A program made the position numbers and the translations under genes. Of a stretch of DNA of 64,000 bases, positions 26,305 through 35,494 are shown one piece after another. Position 1 is the first letter of the stretch; each line of letters starts with the position of its first letter. Origin of the DNA: Syntrophobacter sp963666995 (GTDB lineage Bacteria > Desulfobacterota > Syntrophobacteria > Syntrophobacterales > Syntrophobacteraceae); NCBI GenBank assembly GCA_963666995.1, contig OY762941.1, positions 2,728,001 to 2,792,000 of the forward strand, read 5' to 3'. A model generated the notes under the pieces. It was given only the letters and a program-made list of their open reading frames with translations, ran no database searches and had not been told where the DNA came from.

Positions 26305-27396
26305 AAGCTTACCTCCCGAAAGTAGAAAAAGAGTTTGTCAAAGGGCCTGCCTGCCTGGGTGACGGTCATAATAGGAGGACGTATTCTATGTGTCCAATTG
26401 ATATGCCCGATTCTCTCTCCCGGTAGCTATCGGAGAAAACAATGGGTGGGCCTGCCGGTTGGAGGAGATGACCCTTTTACAAGCGGGTTTTAGTGTCGCT
26501 TCGCATGTCGGCTTGTCGGAATTTCACTTTCCAGGCAGGGGATGGCTTTCCATTTGAGCGCCGATTCCGAGCGCCAGGGGGGTGTCAATCAAACAACCCA
26601 ACGATTTCGGTGTGCCATTTCTCAGGGTCTGGAAGAGGGACATTGAGCTTTGCAGCTTTCAGTCCGGTTGCATGAGCTGGATGAATCAATCTGAAATGGC
26701 AAAAGCGTTGTGGGATACAATTTTGTACTTTTAACAATGAGCCTACAAAAATGTAGAGGTCGGTTTGTTCGATAAATTATAATATATTCAGTATATTGAA
26801 TGCGTGACGGAGTTAATGCTCCGATTCCATCGAGACTTGGTCCCCCAGGCCTCGGGATGCCCCCGCTCTTTGCTCAAAGCCTGAATATCCCTTAAGCGCG
26901 TACCGTTCTCGTGAATCCCTGTGTCTACGAAGTCAGGTTTCCATCGGCACCAATCCCCGGCGTTAAGATTCCAAAGGCAAATCCCCTGTAAAGAACAAAA
27001 ATGTTGCATGTTCTAGGCTTATCTCAGTTTCTAAAAGTCGCGATGTGTTCGTAATAGTCTAATATCGTAGATGATTATGTCTGGGGCTTGCTTTGGCACA
27101 GCAGGTGCAATGACCTTGCTTCAAGTATCACGCGAATCGCGCAGCCCTCCTTCCCGGGTATCGGTTGCCGGACAGGGGCTGCCGGCCGCTGAGGCTGCCA
27201 TGCACGGAACGGTACTTTTATGAGACCGGGGAGAAGGGCTGTATTCAAGGGGTAGAGTACCATGGCTGCCAATTTATGCGGAAAGGGGGGTTGCACGGAC
27301 AAGGGTTTTTACACGCGGAGAAGTGCAGGTGACAAAGAACCTGCTTCCAATCGGGGTAATCATTTCACGTTCAATCGAATATTGGAGAATCAGGGG
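26305..27396. other. Long regulatory/non-coding region upstream of the urea operon
   Basis: About 1.1 kb without a convincing gene. It includes an AT-rich stretch (26690-26810) with a short inverted repeat CTACAAAAATGTAG near 26743, and a sigma-54-like promoter at 27093-27110. The sequence just before urtA is open in frame with urtA but has no signal peptide continuity, so it is taken as 5' untranslated. Enhancer sites for an NtrC-type activator could lie here; none was recognised with confidence. Confidence 0.5.
27093..27110 (+). promoter_or_regulatory. Sigma-54-type promoter candidate for the urea operon
   Basis: TTGGCACAGCAGGTGCAA matches the -24/-12 consensus TGGCAC-N5-TTGC except for one base (G for the first T of the -12 box). 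The invariant GG and GC are correctly spaced. It lies about 290 bases before urtA, on the coding strand. Nitrogen-regulated urea uptake operons are often sigma-54 dependent, which supports the reading. Confidence 0.6.
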
Positions 27397-28614
27397 ATGA
27401 AAAATCGGAAAATAGTTGCGTCATTTCTGTTTCTTGTTCTTGCGAGTTTTATGTTTTTGCCGGTCTCATCGGCGCAGGAAAACGAGATCAAGGTGGGTGT
27501 GCTGCATTCCTTGAGCGGTACCATGTCCATCAGCGAAGTGGCCGTCAAGGACGGCACCCTCATGGCCATAGACGAGATCAACGCGGCGGGCGGCCTTCTG
27601 GGAAAGAAGATCGTGCCCGTCATAGAAGACGGCGCTTCGGACTGGCCGACTTTCGCGGAAAAGGCCAAAAAGCTCATTTTGAAAGACAAGGTCGCCGTCG
27701 TGTTCGGCTGCTGGACATCGGCAAGCCGCAAGGCCGTACTTCCGGTATTTGAAAAGAACGATCACCTGCTCTTCTATCCCGTCCAGTATGAGGGACTGGA
27801 AGCTTCGAAGAACATCGTTTACACGGGTGCGGCACCCAACCAGCAGATCATGCCTTCCGTGACCTGGCTGCTCGGCCAGGGGAAAAAGAAATTCTACCTC
27901 CTGGGCTCGGACTATGTATTCCCGAGGACCGCAAACCTCATCATCAAGGCCCAGCTCAAGGCTGAAGGCGGAGAACTCGTCGGTGAAGAATACACGCCGC
28001 TGGGCCATACCGAATACAGCACGGTCATAAGCAAAATCAAGGCGGCCAAACCCGACGTCATCTACAACACGCTCAACGGCGACAGCAACGTGGCTTTCTT
28101 CAAGCAACTCCGTGCCGCGGGGATCACGGCTGCCGAGATGCCCGTAATGTCGGTCAGTATCGCGGAGGATGAACTGAGAGGAATCGGTCCGGAAATCTGC
28201 GAAGGACACTACGCGGCCTGGAACTATTTTATGAGCATGGATACGCCGACGAACAAACCGTTTGTTGAAAAGTACAAGGCGCGCTATGGCGCCGACCGCG
28301 TGACCGATGACCCCATAGAGGCAGGCTACTTCGGTGTCTATCTGTGGGCCGGCGCCGTCAAGAAGGCGGGGTCCACGGATGTGGCAAAGGTTCGTGATGC
28401 GGTTCGCGGCGTTGAATTTGACGCACCCGAGGGTAAAGTAGCAGTCGATCCGGTCAACAATCACACGTCCAAAATCGTCCAGATCGGAAAAGTCAGAAAA
28501 GACGGTCAGTTCGAGATAGTGTGGAGTACCGGGAAACCGGTAACGCCTGACCCGTTCCCCGCTCTGGTTTCAGACAAGAAGGTTTTGGCTCCCGGCCAGA
28601 TTGTCCCCAGATAG
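27397..28614 (+). CDS. urtA: Urea ABC transporter substrate-binding protein
   Basis: Periplasmic binding protein that captures urea (or short amides) and delivers it to UrtBC. Signal peptide KIVASFLFLVLASFMFLPVSSAQ at the N-terminus, then the typical UrtA opening EIKVGVLHSLSGTMSISE. Other family segments are VFGCWTSASRKAVLPVFE, LLFYPVQYEGLE, KKFYLLGSDYVFPRTAN and YNTLNGDSNVAFF. 405 residues, standard for UrtA. The ATG at 27397 is chosen because the signal peptide begins there; the frame is open 45 codons further up. First gene of a co-directional run that reaches to ureD. Confidence 0.95.
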   Translation: MKNRKIVASFLFLVLASFMFLPVSSAQENEIKVGVLHSLSGTMSISEVAVKDGTLMAIDEINAAGGLLGKKIVPVIEDGASDWPTFAEKAKKLILKDKVAVVFGCWTSASRKAVLPVFEKNDHLLFYPVQYEGLEASKNIVYTGAAPNQQIMPSVTWLLGQGKKKFYLLGSDYVFPRTANLIIKAQLKAEGGELVGEEYTPLGHTEYSTVISKIKAAKPDVIYNTLNGDSNVAFFKQLRAAGITAAEMPVMSVSIAEDELRGIGPEICEGHYAAWNYFMSMDTPTNKPFVEKYKARYGADRVTDDPIEAGYFGVYLWAGAVKKAGSTDVAKVRDAVRGVEFDAPEGKVAVDPVNNHTSKIVQIGKVRKDGQFEIVWSTGKPVTPDPFPALVSDKKVLAPGQIVPR

Positions 28615-28774
28615 CAGTCAATCCAATGCCCCGGAAAGTGCAGCCGACGGCTGAAGGCAGTAGTCTTAAACGCCTTGCACTGCGCATGCGGCTGCCTTTC
28701 CGGAGCCTTTACCGAATCACTTGCCGCCGGAGCCCCGGATCGTGTGGTCCGTCGTTTTGGGGAGCGGGAAAGCC

Positions 28775-29671
28775 ATGAGCGTCGAAACCGTTATATCGCA
28801 ATTGTTCAATGGGCTCAGCTTGAGTTCCATCCTGTTGATGGTAGCCATTGGATTGAGCATCACCTTTGGGATCATGGGAGTCATCAACTTCGCCCATGGC
28901 GAATTCCTGATGATGGGGGCATACACCACCTACGTGCTCCAGAAAGTCATTCCCGCAAACACGGGCGTTGCTTTCCTCCTCGCCCTGCCGCTTGCTTTCG
29001 TTGTAACGGCGCTTATCGGCTCGCTGCTCGAAAAGTCCCTTATCAGGTATCTCTATGGAAGGCCGTACGAGGGCATGCTTGCGACCTGGGGTCTGAGCCT
29101 CATCCTGCAGCAGGCGGCGAGGAGCGTTTTCGGAGCGAACAACGTGGAAGTCAGCACCCCGACATGGCTGCAGGGCGGAGTTGAACTGATGCAGGGGACT
29201 CAGCTTCCCTACAACAGGCTTTTCATCCTGGCTGTGGCCGTCCTGGCCATGACAGGCATGTACCTTTACGTCAACAGGTCCTCACAGGGCCGCCGTATGA
29301 GGGCCGTCATGCAGAACAGGGGAATGGCCGCCTGCATGGGAATCAGGACGCGGCGCGTGGACTCCGTGACATTTGCAATCGGCTGCGGCCTTGCGGGAAT
29401 CGCCGGCTCGGTCGTGAGCCTTCTTGGCTCGATCGGTCCTTCAACCGGACAGAACTATATTATCGACGCTTTCATGGTGGTCGTGCTCGGCGGAGTCGGA
29501 AAGCTTTCAGGAACCATCGCGGGCGCGGTCATGATCGGTGTCGCCAGTCCGGCATTCGAATTCATCTCAACATCGAGTATGGGCAAGGTCATCGTATTTG
29601 CGCTGGTCATCGCGTTTCTGCAATGGAAGCCGTCCGGGCTTTTCGCCTTGAAAACCCGTGTACTGGATTGA
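28775..29671 (+). CDS. urtB: Urea ABC transporter permease UrtB
   Basis: Inner-membrane permease of the branched-chain amino acid/urea (LivH-like) type. About eight hydrophobic segments; family motifs are GLSITFGIMGVINFAHGEFLMMGAYTTY near the N-terminus and YIIDAFMVVVLGGVGKLSGTIAGA near the C-terminus. About 298 residues from the ATG at 28775, shorter than versions with an N-terminal periplasmic extension. The ATG follows GGGGAGCGGGAAAG. The 160-base gap from urtA holds no gene. It pairs with UrtC, six bases downstream. Confidence 0.93.
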   Translation: MSVETVISQLFNGLSLSSILLMVAIGLSITFGIMGVINFAHGEFLMMGAYTTYVLQKVIPANTGVAFLLALPLAFVVTALIGSLLEKSLIRYLYGRPYEGMLATWGLSLILQQAARSVFGANNVEVSTPTWLQGGVELMQGTQLPYNRLFILAVAVLAMTGMYLYVNRSSQGRRMRAVMQNRGMAACMGIRTRRVDSVTFAIGCGLAGIAGSVVSLLGSIGPSTGQNYIIDAFMVVVLGGVGKLSGTIAGAVMIGVASPAFEFISTSSMGKVIVFALVIAFLQWKPSGLFALKTRVLD

Positions 29672-29677
29672 GTTGTC

Positions 29678-30781
29678 ATGAGTAGTCAAAGTATGCACAA
29701 GAATGACTTTTTGAAGGAGCAACTGCCCTGTCTCGCAGCGGGTTTGGCGCTTCTGCTCCTGCCGCTTCTGCTTTCGGATTTTCGGCTGAACCTTATGGGC
29801 AAGTTTCTCAGCTTTGCCATTGTGGCCATAGGAATCGACCTCATCTGGGGATACACGGGGATCCTGAGCCTCGGCCACGGCGTTTTCTTCAGCCTCGGAG
29901 CCTACTCCATGGCCATGTATCTGAAGCTGTGCTCGGAGGACCTTCCCGACTTCATGATGTGGAGCGGACTACTCGATTTGCCGTGGTTCTGGAAACCTTT
30001 CAGGCATTTGTGGTTCGCATTGCCCATGGTTGTCATCATTCCCATGGCGTTCGCTCTTCTGATCGGTTTTTCGACCTTCCGCGCGCGGGTAAAGGGAGTC
30101 TACTTCTCCATTCTCACCCAGGCCCTGGCCCTGGTGTTTTCCATCCTGTTCATCGGACAGCAGCCATACACCGGCGGAACCAACGGAATCACCAATTTTC
30201 AGGACATCTTCGGGTTCTCGCTGTCGGAACCCTCGACCATGCGCGCCCTATACCTGGTTACCGTGATCGTTTTGATGGCCGTGTTCGTGTTCTCCAGGTG
30301 GCTGGTGGGCACCAAAACGGGGCGGGTGTTCATTGCCGTTCGAGATGGTGAGAACCGCCTGAGGTTTCTTGGATATTCTCCGGCGGTCTTCAAAACGGGC
30401 GTCTTCGTGCTCTCGGCAGGTATGGCGGGGCTGGCCGGGGCGCTCTATGTCCCCCAGGTCGGTATCATCTCGCCTTCCATGATGGGCATCCTTCCTTCCG
30501 TTGAAATGGCGATGTGGGTTGCGGTCGGAGGCAGAGGGAAGCTGAGCGGGGCCGTGGTCGGCGCTATCCTTGTAAACGGGGCCAAAAGCTATCTCAGCGA
30601 ATCCTTTCCCAGCATATGGCTCTATTTCCTTGGGGCAATCTTCATCGCTGTGACTCTGTTTTTCCCGGATGGGATCATGGGCATGCTCGGCAGGATCAAG
30701 CCTCCGTGGCGATGGGCAAAACCTGAACCGGTGTCCCGGGAGTCCCATGCCCGGCGTTCCAGCCGGGCGATAGTGGAGTGA
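29678..30781 (+). CDS. urtC: Urea ABC transporter permease UrtC
   Basis: Second permease (LivM-like), 367 residues and about ten hydrophobic segments. Family-typical segments are IDLIWGYTGILSLGHGVFFSLGAY, TGGTNGITNFQDIFGFSL (the urea-type GGTNG..NF motif) and EMAMWVAVGGRGKLSGAVVGA. It follows urtB by six bases and precedes urtD by about twelve. A short hydrophilic C-terminal tail follows the last membrane segment. Confidence 0.94.
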   Translation: MSSQSMHKNDFLKEQLPCLAAGLALLLLPLLLSDFRLNLMGKFLSFAIVAIGIDLIWGYTGILSLGHGVFFSLGAYSMAMYLKLCSEDLPDFMMWSGLLDLPWFWKPFRHLWFALPMVVIIPMAFALLIGFSTFRARVKGVYFSILTQALALVFSILFIGQQPYTGGTNGITNFQDIFGFSLSEPSTMRALYLVTVIVLMAVFVFSRWLVGTKTGRVFIAVRDGENRLRFLGYSPAVFKTGVFVLSAGMAGLAGALYVPQVGIISPSMMGILPSVEMAMWVAVGGRGKLSGAVVGAILVNGAKSYLSESFPSIWLYFLGAIFIAVTLFFPDGIMGMLGRIKPPWRWAKPEPVSRESHARRSSRAIVE

Positions 30782-30793
30782 GGAAGACGTATT

Positions 30794-31561
30794 ATGGCCG
30801 GAACGATCATTTACATTGAAAATGCGACGGTGGACTTCAGCGGCTTCAAGGCACTGAACCACGTCAGCCTCTTTGTCGACACCGGAGAGTTGCGGTTCCT
30901 GATCGGTCCCAACGGCGCGGGGAAGACAACGCTGCTCGACGTGATCTGTGGGAAAGTGAGGCCGGTCTCCGGAAGGGTGATATTTGAAGACAGCGTGGAT
31001 ATTTGCAGGCTTGGCGAGCATGAGATCGCCCGGTGCGGCATCAGTCGAAAATTCCAGGCCCCGTCCGTCTTCGGCAATCTTACGGTATTTCAGAACATGG
31101 AGTTGTCTCTGACCACTCACAGAGGGTTTTTCTCATCTCTTTTTCATAAAATGAGCACCGGCGATGAGGAGAGGATTTATTCGGTGCTTAAAACGGTGGG
31201 ACTGGAGGAGCGGTCCCATGAAAGGGCCGGGGCGCTCTCGCACGGACAGAAACAGTGGCTCGAGTTGGCAATGACCATCATACAGGAGCCGAGACTCCTG
31301 CTGGTTGATGAACCCGTTGCGGGAATGACCGGAAAGGAACGGGTCAGGACGGGAGAGATTCTCGTCGAGATCGCCAGGACGAGGTCCGTGCTGGTTGTCG
31401 AACACGATATGAATTTCGTGGAACAGTTCGCCGAAAGGGTTACCGTGCTGCACGAAGGGCGGATCCTGTGCGAAGGAACGTTCGATCATGTGAAAAACGA
31501 TCCGGTTGTGATCGATGTCTACCTGGGGAGGGGCGGAGAGGTGGAACATGCTCTCAATTAG
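30794..31561 (+). CDS. urtD: Urea ABC transporter ATPase UrtD
   Basis: ATP-binding subunit (LivG-like), 255 residues. Walker A GPNGAGKTTLLD, Q-loop region ISRKFQAPSVFGNLTVFQN, signature LSHGQKQWLELAMTI, Walker B RLLLVDEPVAGMT and H-loop VVEHDMNFV are all present. The signature LSHGQKQWLE is characteristic of UrtD as opposed to amino acid LivG. It forms a heterodimer with UrtE, whose start overlaps its stop codon. Confidence 0.95.
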   Translation: MAGTIIYIENATVDFSGFKALNHVSLFVDTGELRFLIGPNGAGKTTLLDVICGKVRPVSGRVIFEDSVDICRLGEHEIARCGISRKFQAPSVFGNLTVFQNMELSLTTHRGFFSSLFHKMSTGDEERIYSVLKTVGLEERSHERAGALSHGQKQWLELAMTIIQEPRLLLVDEPVAGMTGKERVRTGEILVEIARTRSVLVVEHDMNFVEQFAERVTVLHEGRILCEGTFDHVKNDPVVIDVYLGRGGEVEHALN

Positions 31562-32243
31562 AGGAATCCACACTTCTTATGGAGAGACCGCCATCCTGCG
31601 CGACGTGAATATCGAAATCGGCAAGGGTCGGGTCGTGGCCCTCATGGGCCGAAACGGGGTGGGCAAATCCACTCTTCTCAAGACGGTCATGGGGCTGGTA
31701 CGGCCTTCTTCCGGAAGCATAATCTTTGAAGGCGAGAATATTGCGGGTACTCCACCCGAGTCTCGCGCCGTCAGGGGAATCGGCTATGTCCCTCAGGGGC
31801 GCGACATTTTCCCCCACCTCAGCGTTCGGGAAAATCTGGTGCTTGGTCTCGAGGCCCGGGGCAAAAAAGCCGGAACGATCCCCGAGGGGGTATTCGAACT
31901 CTTCCCTATGCTGAAAGACCTGCTGGGGCGGAGCGGCGGCGATCTGAGCGGAGGCCAGCAGCAACAGCTTGCCATTGCGCGAGTGCTCATTACCGAGCCG
32001 AAGCTGCTCCTTATGGATGAGCCCACCGAAGGCATCCAGCCTTCGATCGTGTTTGAAATAGAAAACGCGATCAGGCTCATAAAGGCTCAGGGCAGTGTTT
32101 CGATCCTTCTGGTGGAGCAATTCATGGAGTTTGCACTGCGCCTGGCGGACTACTGCTACATCATGGAAAAAGGTGCAATCACCTTCGAAGGTGCCGTGGC
32201 GGAACTCAGTAGGGAAGAAATCAAAGGGCACCTGGCAATCTAA
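31548..32243 (+). CDS. urtE: Urea ABC transporter ATPase UrtE
   Basis: Second ATPase (LivF-like), about 231 residues. Walker A GRNGVGKSTLLKT, Q-loop GYVPQGRDIFPHLSV, signature LSGGQQQQLAIARV, Walker B KLLLMDEPTEGIQPS and H-loop LVEQFMEFAL are complete. The YVPQGRDIFP..TV.ENL pattern and QPSIV are typical of UrtE. The ATG at 31548 overlaps the urtD end by 14 bases; GGCGGAGAGG precedes it. The next gene encodes a P-II protein. Confidence 0.95.
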   Translation: MLSIRGIHTSYGETAILRDVNIEIGKGRVVALMGRNGVGKSTLLKTVMGLVRPSSGSIIFEGENIAGTPPESRAVRGIGYVPQGRDIFPHLSVRENLVLGLEARGKKAGTIPEGVFELFPMLKDLLGRSGGDLSGGQQQQLAIARVLITEPKLLLMDEPTEGIQPSIVFEIENAIRLIKAQGSVSILLVEQFMEFALRLADYCYIMEKGAITFEGAVAELSREEIKGHLAI

Positions 32244-32262
32244 CGCGAAAGAGGGAATTTCG

Positions 32263-32589
32263 ATGAAGATGATCATTGCGGTCGTCAGGCCGGACAAACT
32301 CAAAGAAGTGGAAGACAATCTCAAGGCAGCAGAATTTTCTTCCCTGACCGAGATCAGCGTCAGGGGCCGCGGCAAGCAAAAAGGCATCACCATCGGAAAC
32401 ATGAGGTACGACAAGCTTCCCAAGGAGCTTCTCATGACCGTCTGTGGTGATGCGGACGTGGAGAAGATAGTGGGTATAATTATGGATACAGGAAGGACCG
32501 GTAGTATTGGCGACGGGAAGATATTTGTTTTGGACGTCGAAGAGGCGATTACGATCCGCACCGGGCAGCGCGGTGAGGTCTCCCTGTGA
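32263..32589 (+). CDS. P-II signalling protein, NifI-like, inside the urea operon
   Basis: Small trimeric P-II regulator of 108 residues (MKMIIAVVRPDKLKEVEDNL). The B- and C-loop regions are normal: TGSIGDGKIFVLDVEEAITIRTGQRG. The T-loop differs from GlnB/GlnK: after RGRGKQKG it reads ITIGNMRYDKLPKEL, about four residues shorter and without the YRGAEY uridylylation motif. This resembles the NifI branch, which controls partner enzymes by direct binding. It lies 19 bases after urtE and 19 before ureA, so it should be co-transcribed with both transport and urease genes and probably tunes one of them to nitrogen or energy status. The partner is unknown. Confidence 0.88.
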   Translation: MKMIIAVVRPDKLKEVEDNLKAAEFSSLTEISVRGRGKQKGITIGNMRYDKLPKELLMTVCGDADVEKIVGIIMDTGRTGSIGDGKIFVLDVEEAITIRTGQRGEVSL

Positions 32590-32608
32590 TGGATAGGAGG
32601 TGCTGGTA

Positions 32609-32911
32609 ATGATGCTTTCTCCAAAGGAAAAGGACAAGCTGCTGATATACGTTGCGGCATCCCTTGCAAAGGAGCGCAAGGCAAGGGGGCTCAAACTGAA
32701 CCACCCCGAAGCCGTTGCCGTCATAACCGCGGCAGTGCTCGAAGGTATCCGGGACGGCAAAACGGTTGCGGAACTTATGCAATACGGCGGGACAATCCTG
32801 GCCGAGGAAGACGTAATGGACGGCATTGCCGGGATGATCCGGGAAATACAGGTCGAAGGCACTTTTCCCGACGGAACCAAGCTGGTCACGATTCACAATC
32901 CGATCAGATAG
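32609..32911 (+). CDS. ureA: Urease gamma subunit
   Basis: Smallest structural subunit of urease, which hydrolyses urea to ammonia and carbamate in the cytoplasm. The 100-residue sequence starts MMLSPKEKDKLLIYVAASLAKERKARGLKLNHPEAVAVI and includes MQYGGTILAEEDVMDGIAGMI, both classic UreA. ATAGGAGG lies about eight bases before the ATG at 32609. Subunits are separate (gamma, beta, alpha), as in most bacteria. Confidence 0.97.
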   Translation: MMLSPKEKDKLLIYVAASLAKERKARGLKLNHPEAVAVITAAVLEGIRDGKTVAELMQYGGTILAEEDVMDGIAGMIREIQVEGTFPDGTKLVTIHNPIR

Positions 32912-32921
32912 GGGGGATTAC

Positions 32922-33290
32922 GTGAAACCGGGTGAATATATTCTTGGCAAAGGTCCTATTGAGGCAAACGCGGGTAAACGAACGATCAGGCTGGTGGTTC
33001 AAAACACCGGGGACCGGCCGGTCCAGGTAGGGTCGCATTTCCACTTCTTCGAAGTCAACAGGGCGTTGGTGTTCGACAGGGCCGGGGCCTACGGCATGAG
33101 GCTCGATATTCCAGCGGGTACCGCGGTTCGGTTTGAACCGGGCCAGGACAAGGAGATTCCGCTCGTTGAATTTGGCGGCGAAAGGAAGATACATGGGTTG
33201 AACGGCCTCACGGACGGCACCCTCGATGATGAGGCGCTCAGAGCTGCCGCCCTGCAGATGGCAAGGGAACGCGGGTTCGGGGGTGCATGA
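32922..33290 (+). CDS. ureB: Urease beta subunit
   Basis: Second structural subunit, 122 residues, starting with a GTG codon. Family segments: KPGEYILGKGPIEANAGKRT, NTGDRPVQVGSHFHFFEVN, and YGMRLDIPAGTAVRFEPGQ. The stop codon overlaps the start of ureC (ATGA-type), ensuring equal translation. Confidence 0.97.
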   Translation: MKPGEYILGKGPIEANAGKRTIRLVVQNTGDRPVQVGSHFHFFEVNRALVFDRAGAYGMRLDIPAGTAVRFEPGQDKEIPLVEFGGERKIHGLNGLTDGTLDDEALRAAALQMARERGFGGA

Positions 33291-35008
33291 TGTCATTGAA
33301 AATGGACCGGAAACAATACGCCGATATGTTCGGGCCGACCACCGGGGACAGGGTGCGACTGGCCGATACGGAACTTTTCATCGAAGTGGAGAAAGATTTT
33401 GCGAAATATGGTGATGAGGTCAAATTCGGCGGGGGCAAAATCATCAGGGATGGAATGGGCCAGTCGGCTACCGCCACCAGAAAAAACGGCGCGCTGGATG
33501 TCCTCATAACCAATGCGCTGATCGTCGATTATCAGGGCATCATCAAGGCGGATATCGGCATAAGAGACGGCAGGGTTTGCGGGATCGGCAAGGCGGGGAA
33601 TCCGGAACTGATGGACGGAGTCGACCCTTCCATGGTGATTGGCGCCTCTACTGAAGTGATCGCCGGAGAAGGACTCATTGCGACCCCGGGCGGTATCGAT
33701 ACCCATATCCATTTTATTTGTCCGCAACAGATCGAAGAGGCCATCGCGGCAGGTATTACCACAATGATCGGCGGCGGGACCGGCCCGGCCACCGGCACCA
33801 ATGCGACGACCTGTTCTCCCGGAGAGTGGAACATACATCGAATGCTCGAGGCGGCGGAAGCCTTTCCCATGAACCTGGGTTTTCTCGGCAAAGGGAATTC
33901 ATCATCGCCGGCGGCGCTGAGGGAACAGATCGAAGCCGGCGCGATAGGGCTAAAGTTGCACGAAGACTGGGGTACGACGCCCGCTGCAATCGACACCTGC
34001 CTGTCCATAGCCGACGAGTATGACGTTCAAGCCGCAATCCATACGGATACGCTCAATGAGGCGGGGTTTGTCGAGGACACCATCGCCGCATTCAAGGGGA
34101 GAACGATACACACCTATCATACGGAAGGGGCAGGCGGCGGACATGCCCCGGACATCATCAGGGTGTGCGGCGAAACCAATGTTTTGCCTTCCTCCACCAA
34201 TCCCACCATGCCCTTTACCCTCAATACGATGGATGAGCACCTGGACATGCTCATGGTGTGCCACCACCTCGATCCGCGCATACCCGAGGATGTGGCGTTT
34301 GCCGACTCGCGTATCAGGGCGGAAACGATAGCCGCGGAAGATATTCTCCATGACATGGGGGCATTCAGCATGATGTCTTCCGATTCGCAGGCGATGGGCA
34401 GAGTCGGTGAGGTCATCTTGCGCACCTGGCAGACTGCCGACAAAATGAAGAAACAGCGGGGCAGCCTCAAGGAGGAGACGGGGGACAACGACAACGCCAG
34501 AGTAAAGCGTTACGTGTCCAAATATACCATCAACCCGGCTATAACCCATGGAATCGCCGAGTATGTGGGGTCAATCGAGATCGGCAAGCTGGCGGACATC
34601 GTGTTGTGGGATCCGGCATTTTTCGCCGTAAAGCCCACCATGATCATCAAAGGGGGATTTATCGCATACGCGCAGATGGGTGATGCCAACGCATCGATCC
34701 CCACTCCCCAGCCCTATTACATGAGACCCATGTTCGGGGCTTTCGGGCGGGCGCCGTTCACCACTTCCCTCACCTTTCTCTCCAGGGCGGCCTGCGAGCG
34801 GAATGTCCATAAGTCGCTGGGGCTTCAGAAAAGAATCGGCATCGTCGGGAACTGCCGTGAGATCGGCAAGAAAAGCATGATCCACAATGATTATATGCCG
34901 CGCATAGACGTCGATCCCGAAACGTACATCGTCAAGGCCGATGGAGAGGTACTCCGGTGTGAAGCGGCCCGTGAATTGGCGATGACGCAGAGATACTTTC
35001 TTTTCTAG
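33287..35008 (+). CDS. ureC: Urease alpha subunit, nickel catalytic subunit
   Basis: Catalytic subunit with two Ni(II) ions, 573 residues, full length. Nickel ligands and active-site segments visible: the HIHFICPQQ pair of His (~143), the carbamylated Lys in GAIGLKLHEDWGTTP (~224), His in AAIHTDTLNE (~253), HTYHTEGAGGGHAPD (~279) and the flap motif MVCHHLDPRIPEDVAFADSRIR (~325, with the catalytic His in CHHLD). The C-terminus ends EAARELAMTQRYFLF, close to the universal urease end. All catalytic residues are present, so it should be active once matured by UreEFGD. Confidence 0.98.
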   Translation: MMSLKMDRKQYADMFGPTTGDRVRLADTELFIEVEKDFAKYGDEVKFGGGKIIRDGMGQSATATRKNGALDVLITNALIVDYQGIIKADIGIRDGRVCGIGKAGNPELMDGVDPSMVIGASTEVIAGEGLIATPGGIDTHIHFICPQQIEEAIAAGITTMIGGGTGPATGTNATTCSPGEWNIHRMLEAAEAFPMNLGFLGKGNSSSPAALREQIEAGAIGLKLHEDWGTTPAAIDTCLSIADEYDVQAAIHTDTLNEAGFVEDTIAAFKGRTIHTYHTEGAGGGHAPDIIRVCGETNVLPSSTNPTMPFTLNTMDEHLDMLMVCHHLDPRIPEDVAFADSRIRAETIAAEDILHDMGAFSMMSSDSQAMGRVGEVILRTWQTADKMKKQRGSLKEETGDNDNARVKRYVSKYTINPAITHGIAEYVGSIEIGKLADIVLWDPAFFAVKPTMIIKGGFIAYAQMGDANASIPTPQPYYMRPMFGAFGRAPFTTSLTFLSRAACERNVHKSLGLQKRIGIVGNCREIGKKSMIHNDYMPRIDVDPETYIVKADGEVLRCEAARELAMTQRYFLF

Positions 35009-35056
35009 TTTTTTTGGCATGGAAACGTGGGAGCCGTACGCAGGGAGCATGTCTTT

Positions 35057-35494
35057 ATGATACTGATCGAAAACAAAGTGGAGCATGCCGCGGATCTTTC
35101 AGGATTGGATCGCGACGTCGTAACCCTCGGTTGGGAAGATCGAAGAAAATCCCGGCAAAGGTTGACCACTCGAAACGGCCTGGAACTCGCCCTGGCGCTT
35201 CCCACCGGCTCCATCCTGGAAGACGGCGATATCATCTATGTGGACGGACAGCGTTATGTCATGGTCGAGGCGGCACGGGAAGATGCCCTCTGTATCTACC
35301 CGGAACGACCCGAGGATTATGCTCTGGCAGCCTATGAAATCGGCAATCGGCACCTGCCCCTGTCAATTGCCCGCGACTCGCTGTCGACCCTTTTGGAGCC
35401 GCTGATCGAGACCCACTTAAAAAAGCAGGGCATCCGATGCGAGCGTCGGCTCATTCCATTTGAGCCCATACGGAAAGGCCACTCGCATGGATAG
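35057..35494 (+). CDS. ureE: Urease accessory nickel chaperone UreE
   Basis: Nickel-binding metallochaperone, 145 residues. It reads with the UreE N-domain (DVVTLGWEDRRKSRQRLTTRNGLELALALPTGSILEDGD) and the metal-binding domain containing AAYEIGNRHLPL. The His-rich tail is short (GHSHG), not a long polyhistidine as in Klebsiella. The ATG at 35057 is chosen over one ten codons upstream because AGGGAG precedes it at a better distance. Its end overlaps the ureF start. Confidence 0.92.
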   Translation: MILIENKVEHAADLSGLDRDVVTLGWEDRRKSRQRLTTRNGLELALALPTGSILEDGDIIYVDGQRYVMVEAAREDALCIYPERPEDYALAAYEIGNRHLPLSIARDSLSTLLEPLIETHLKKQGIRCERRLIPFEPIRKGHSHG

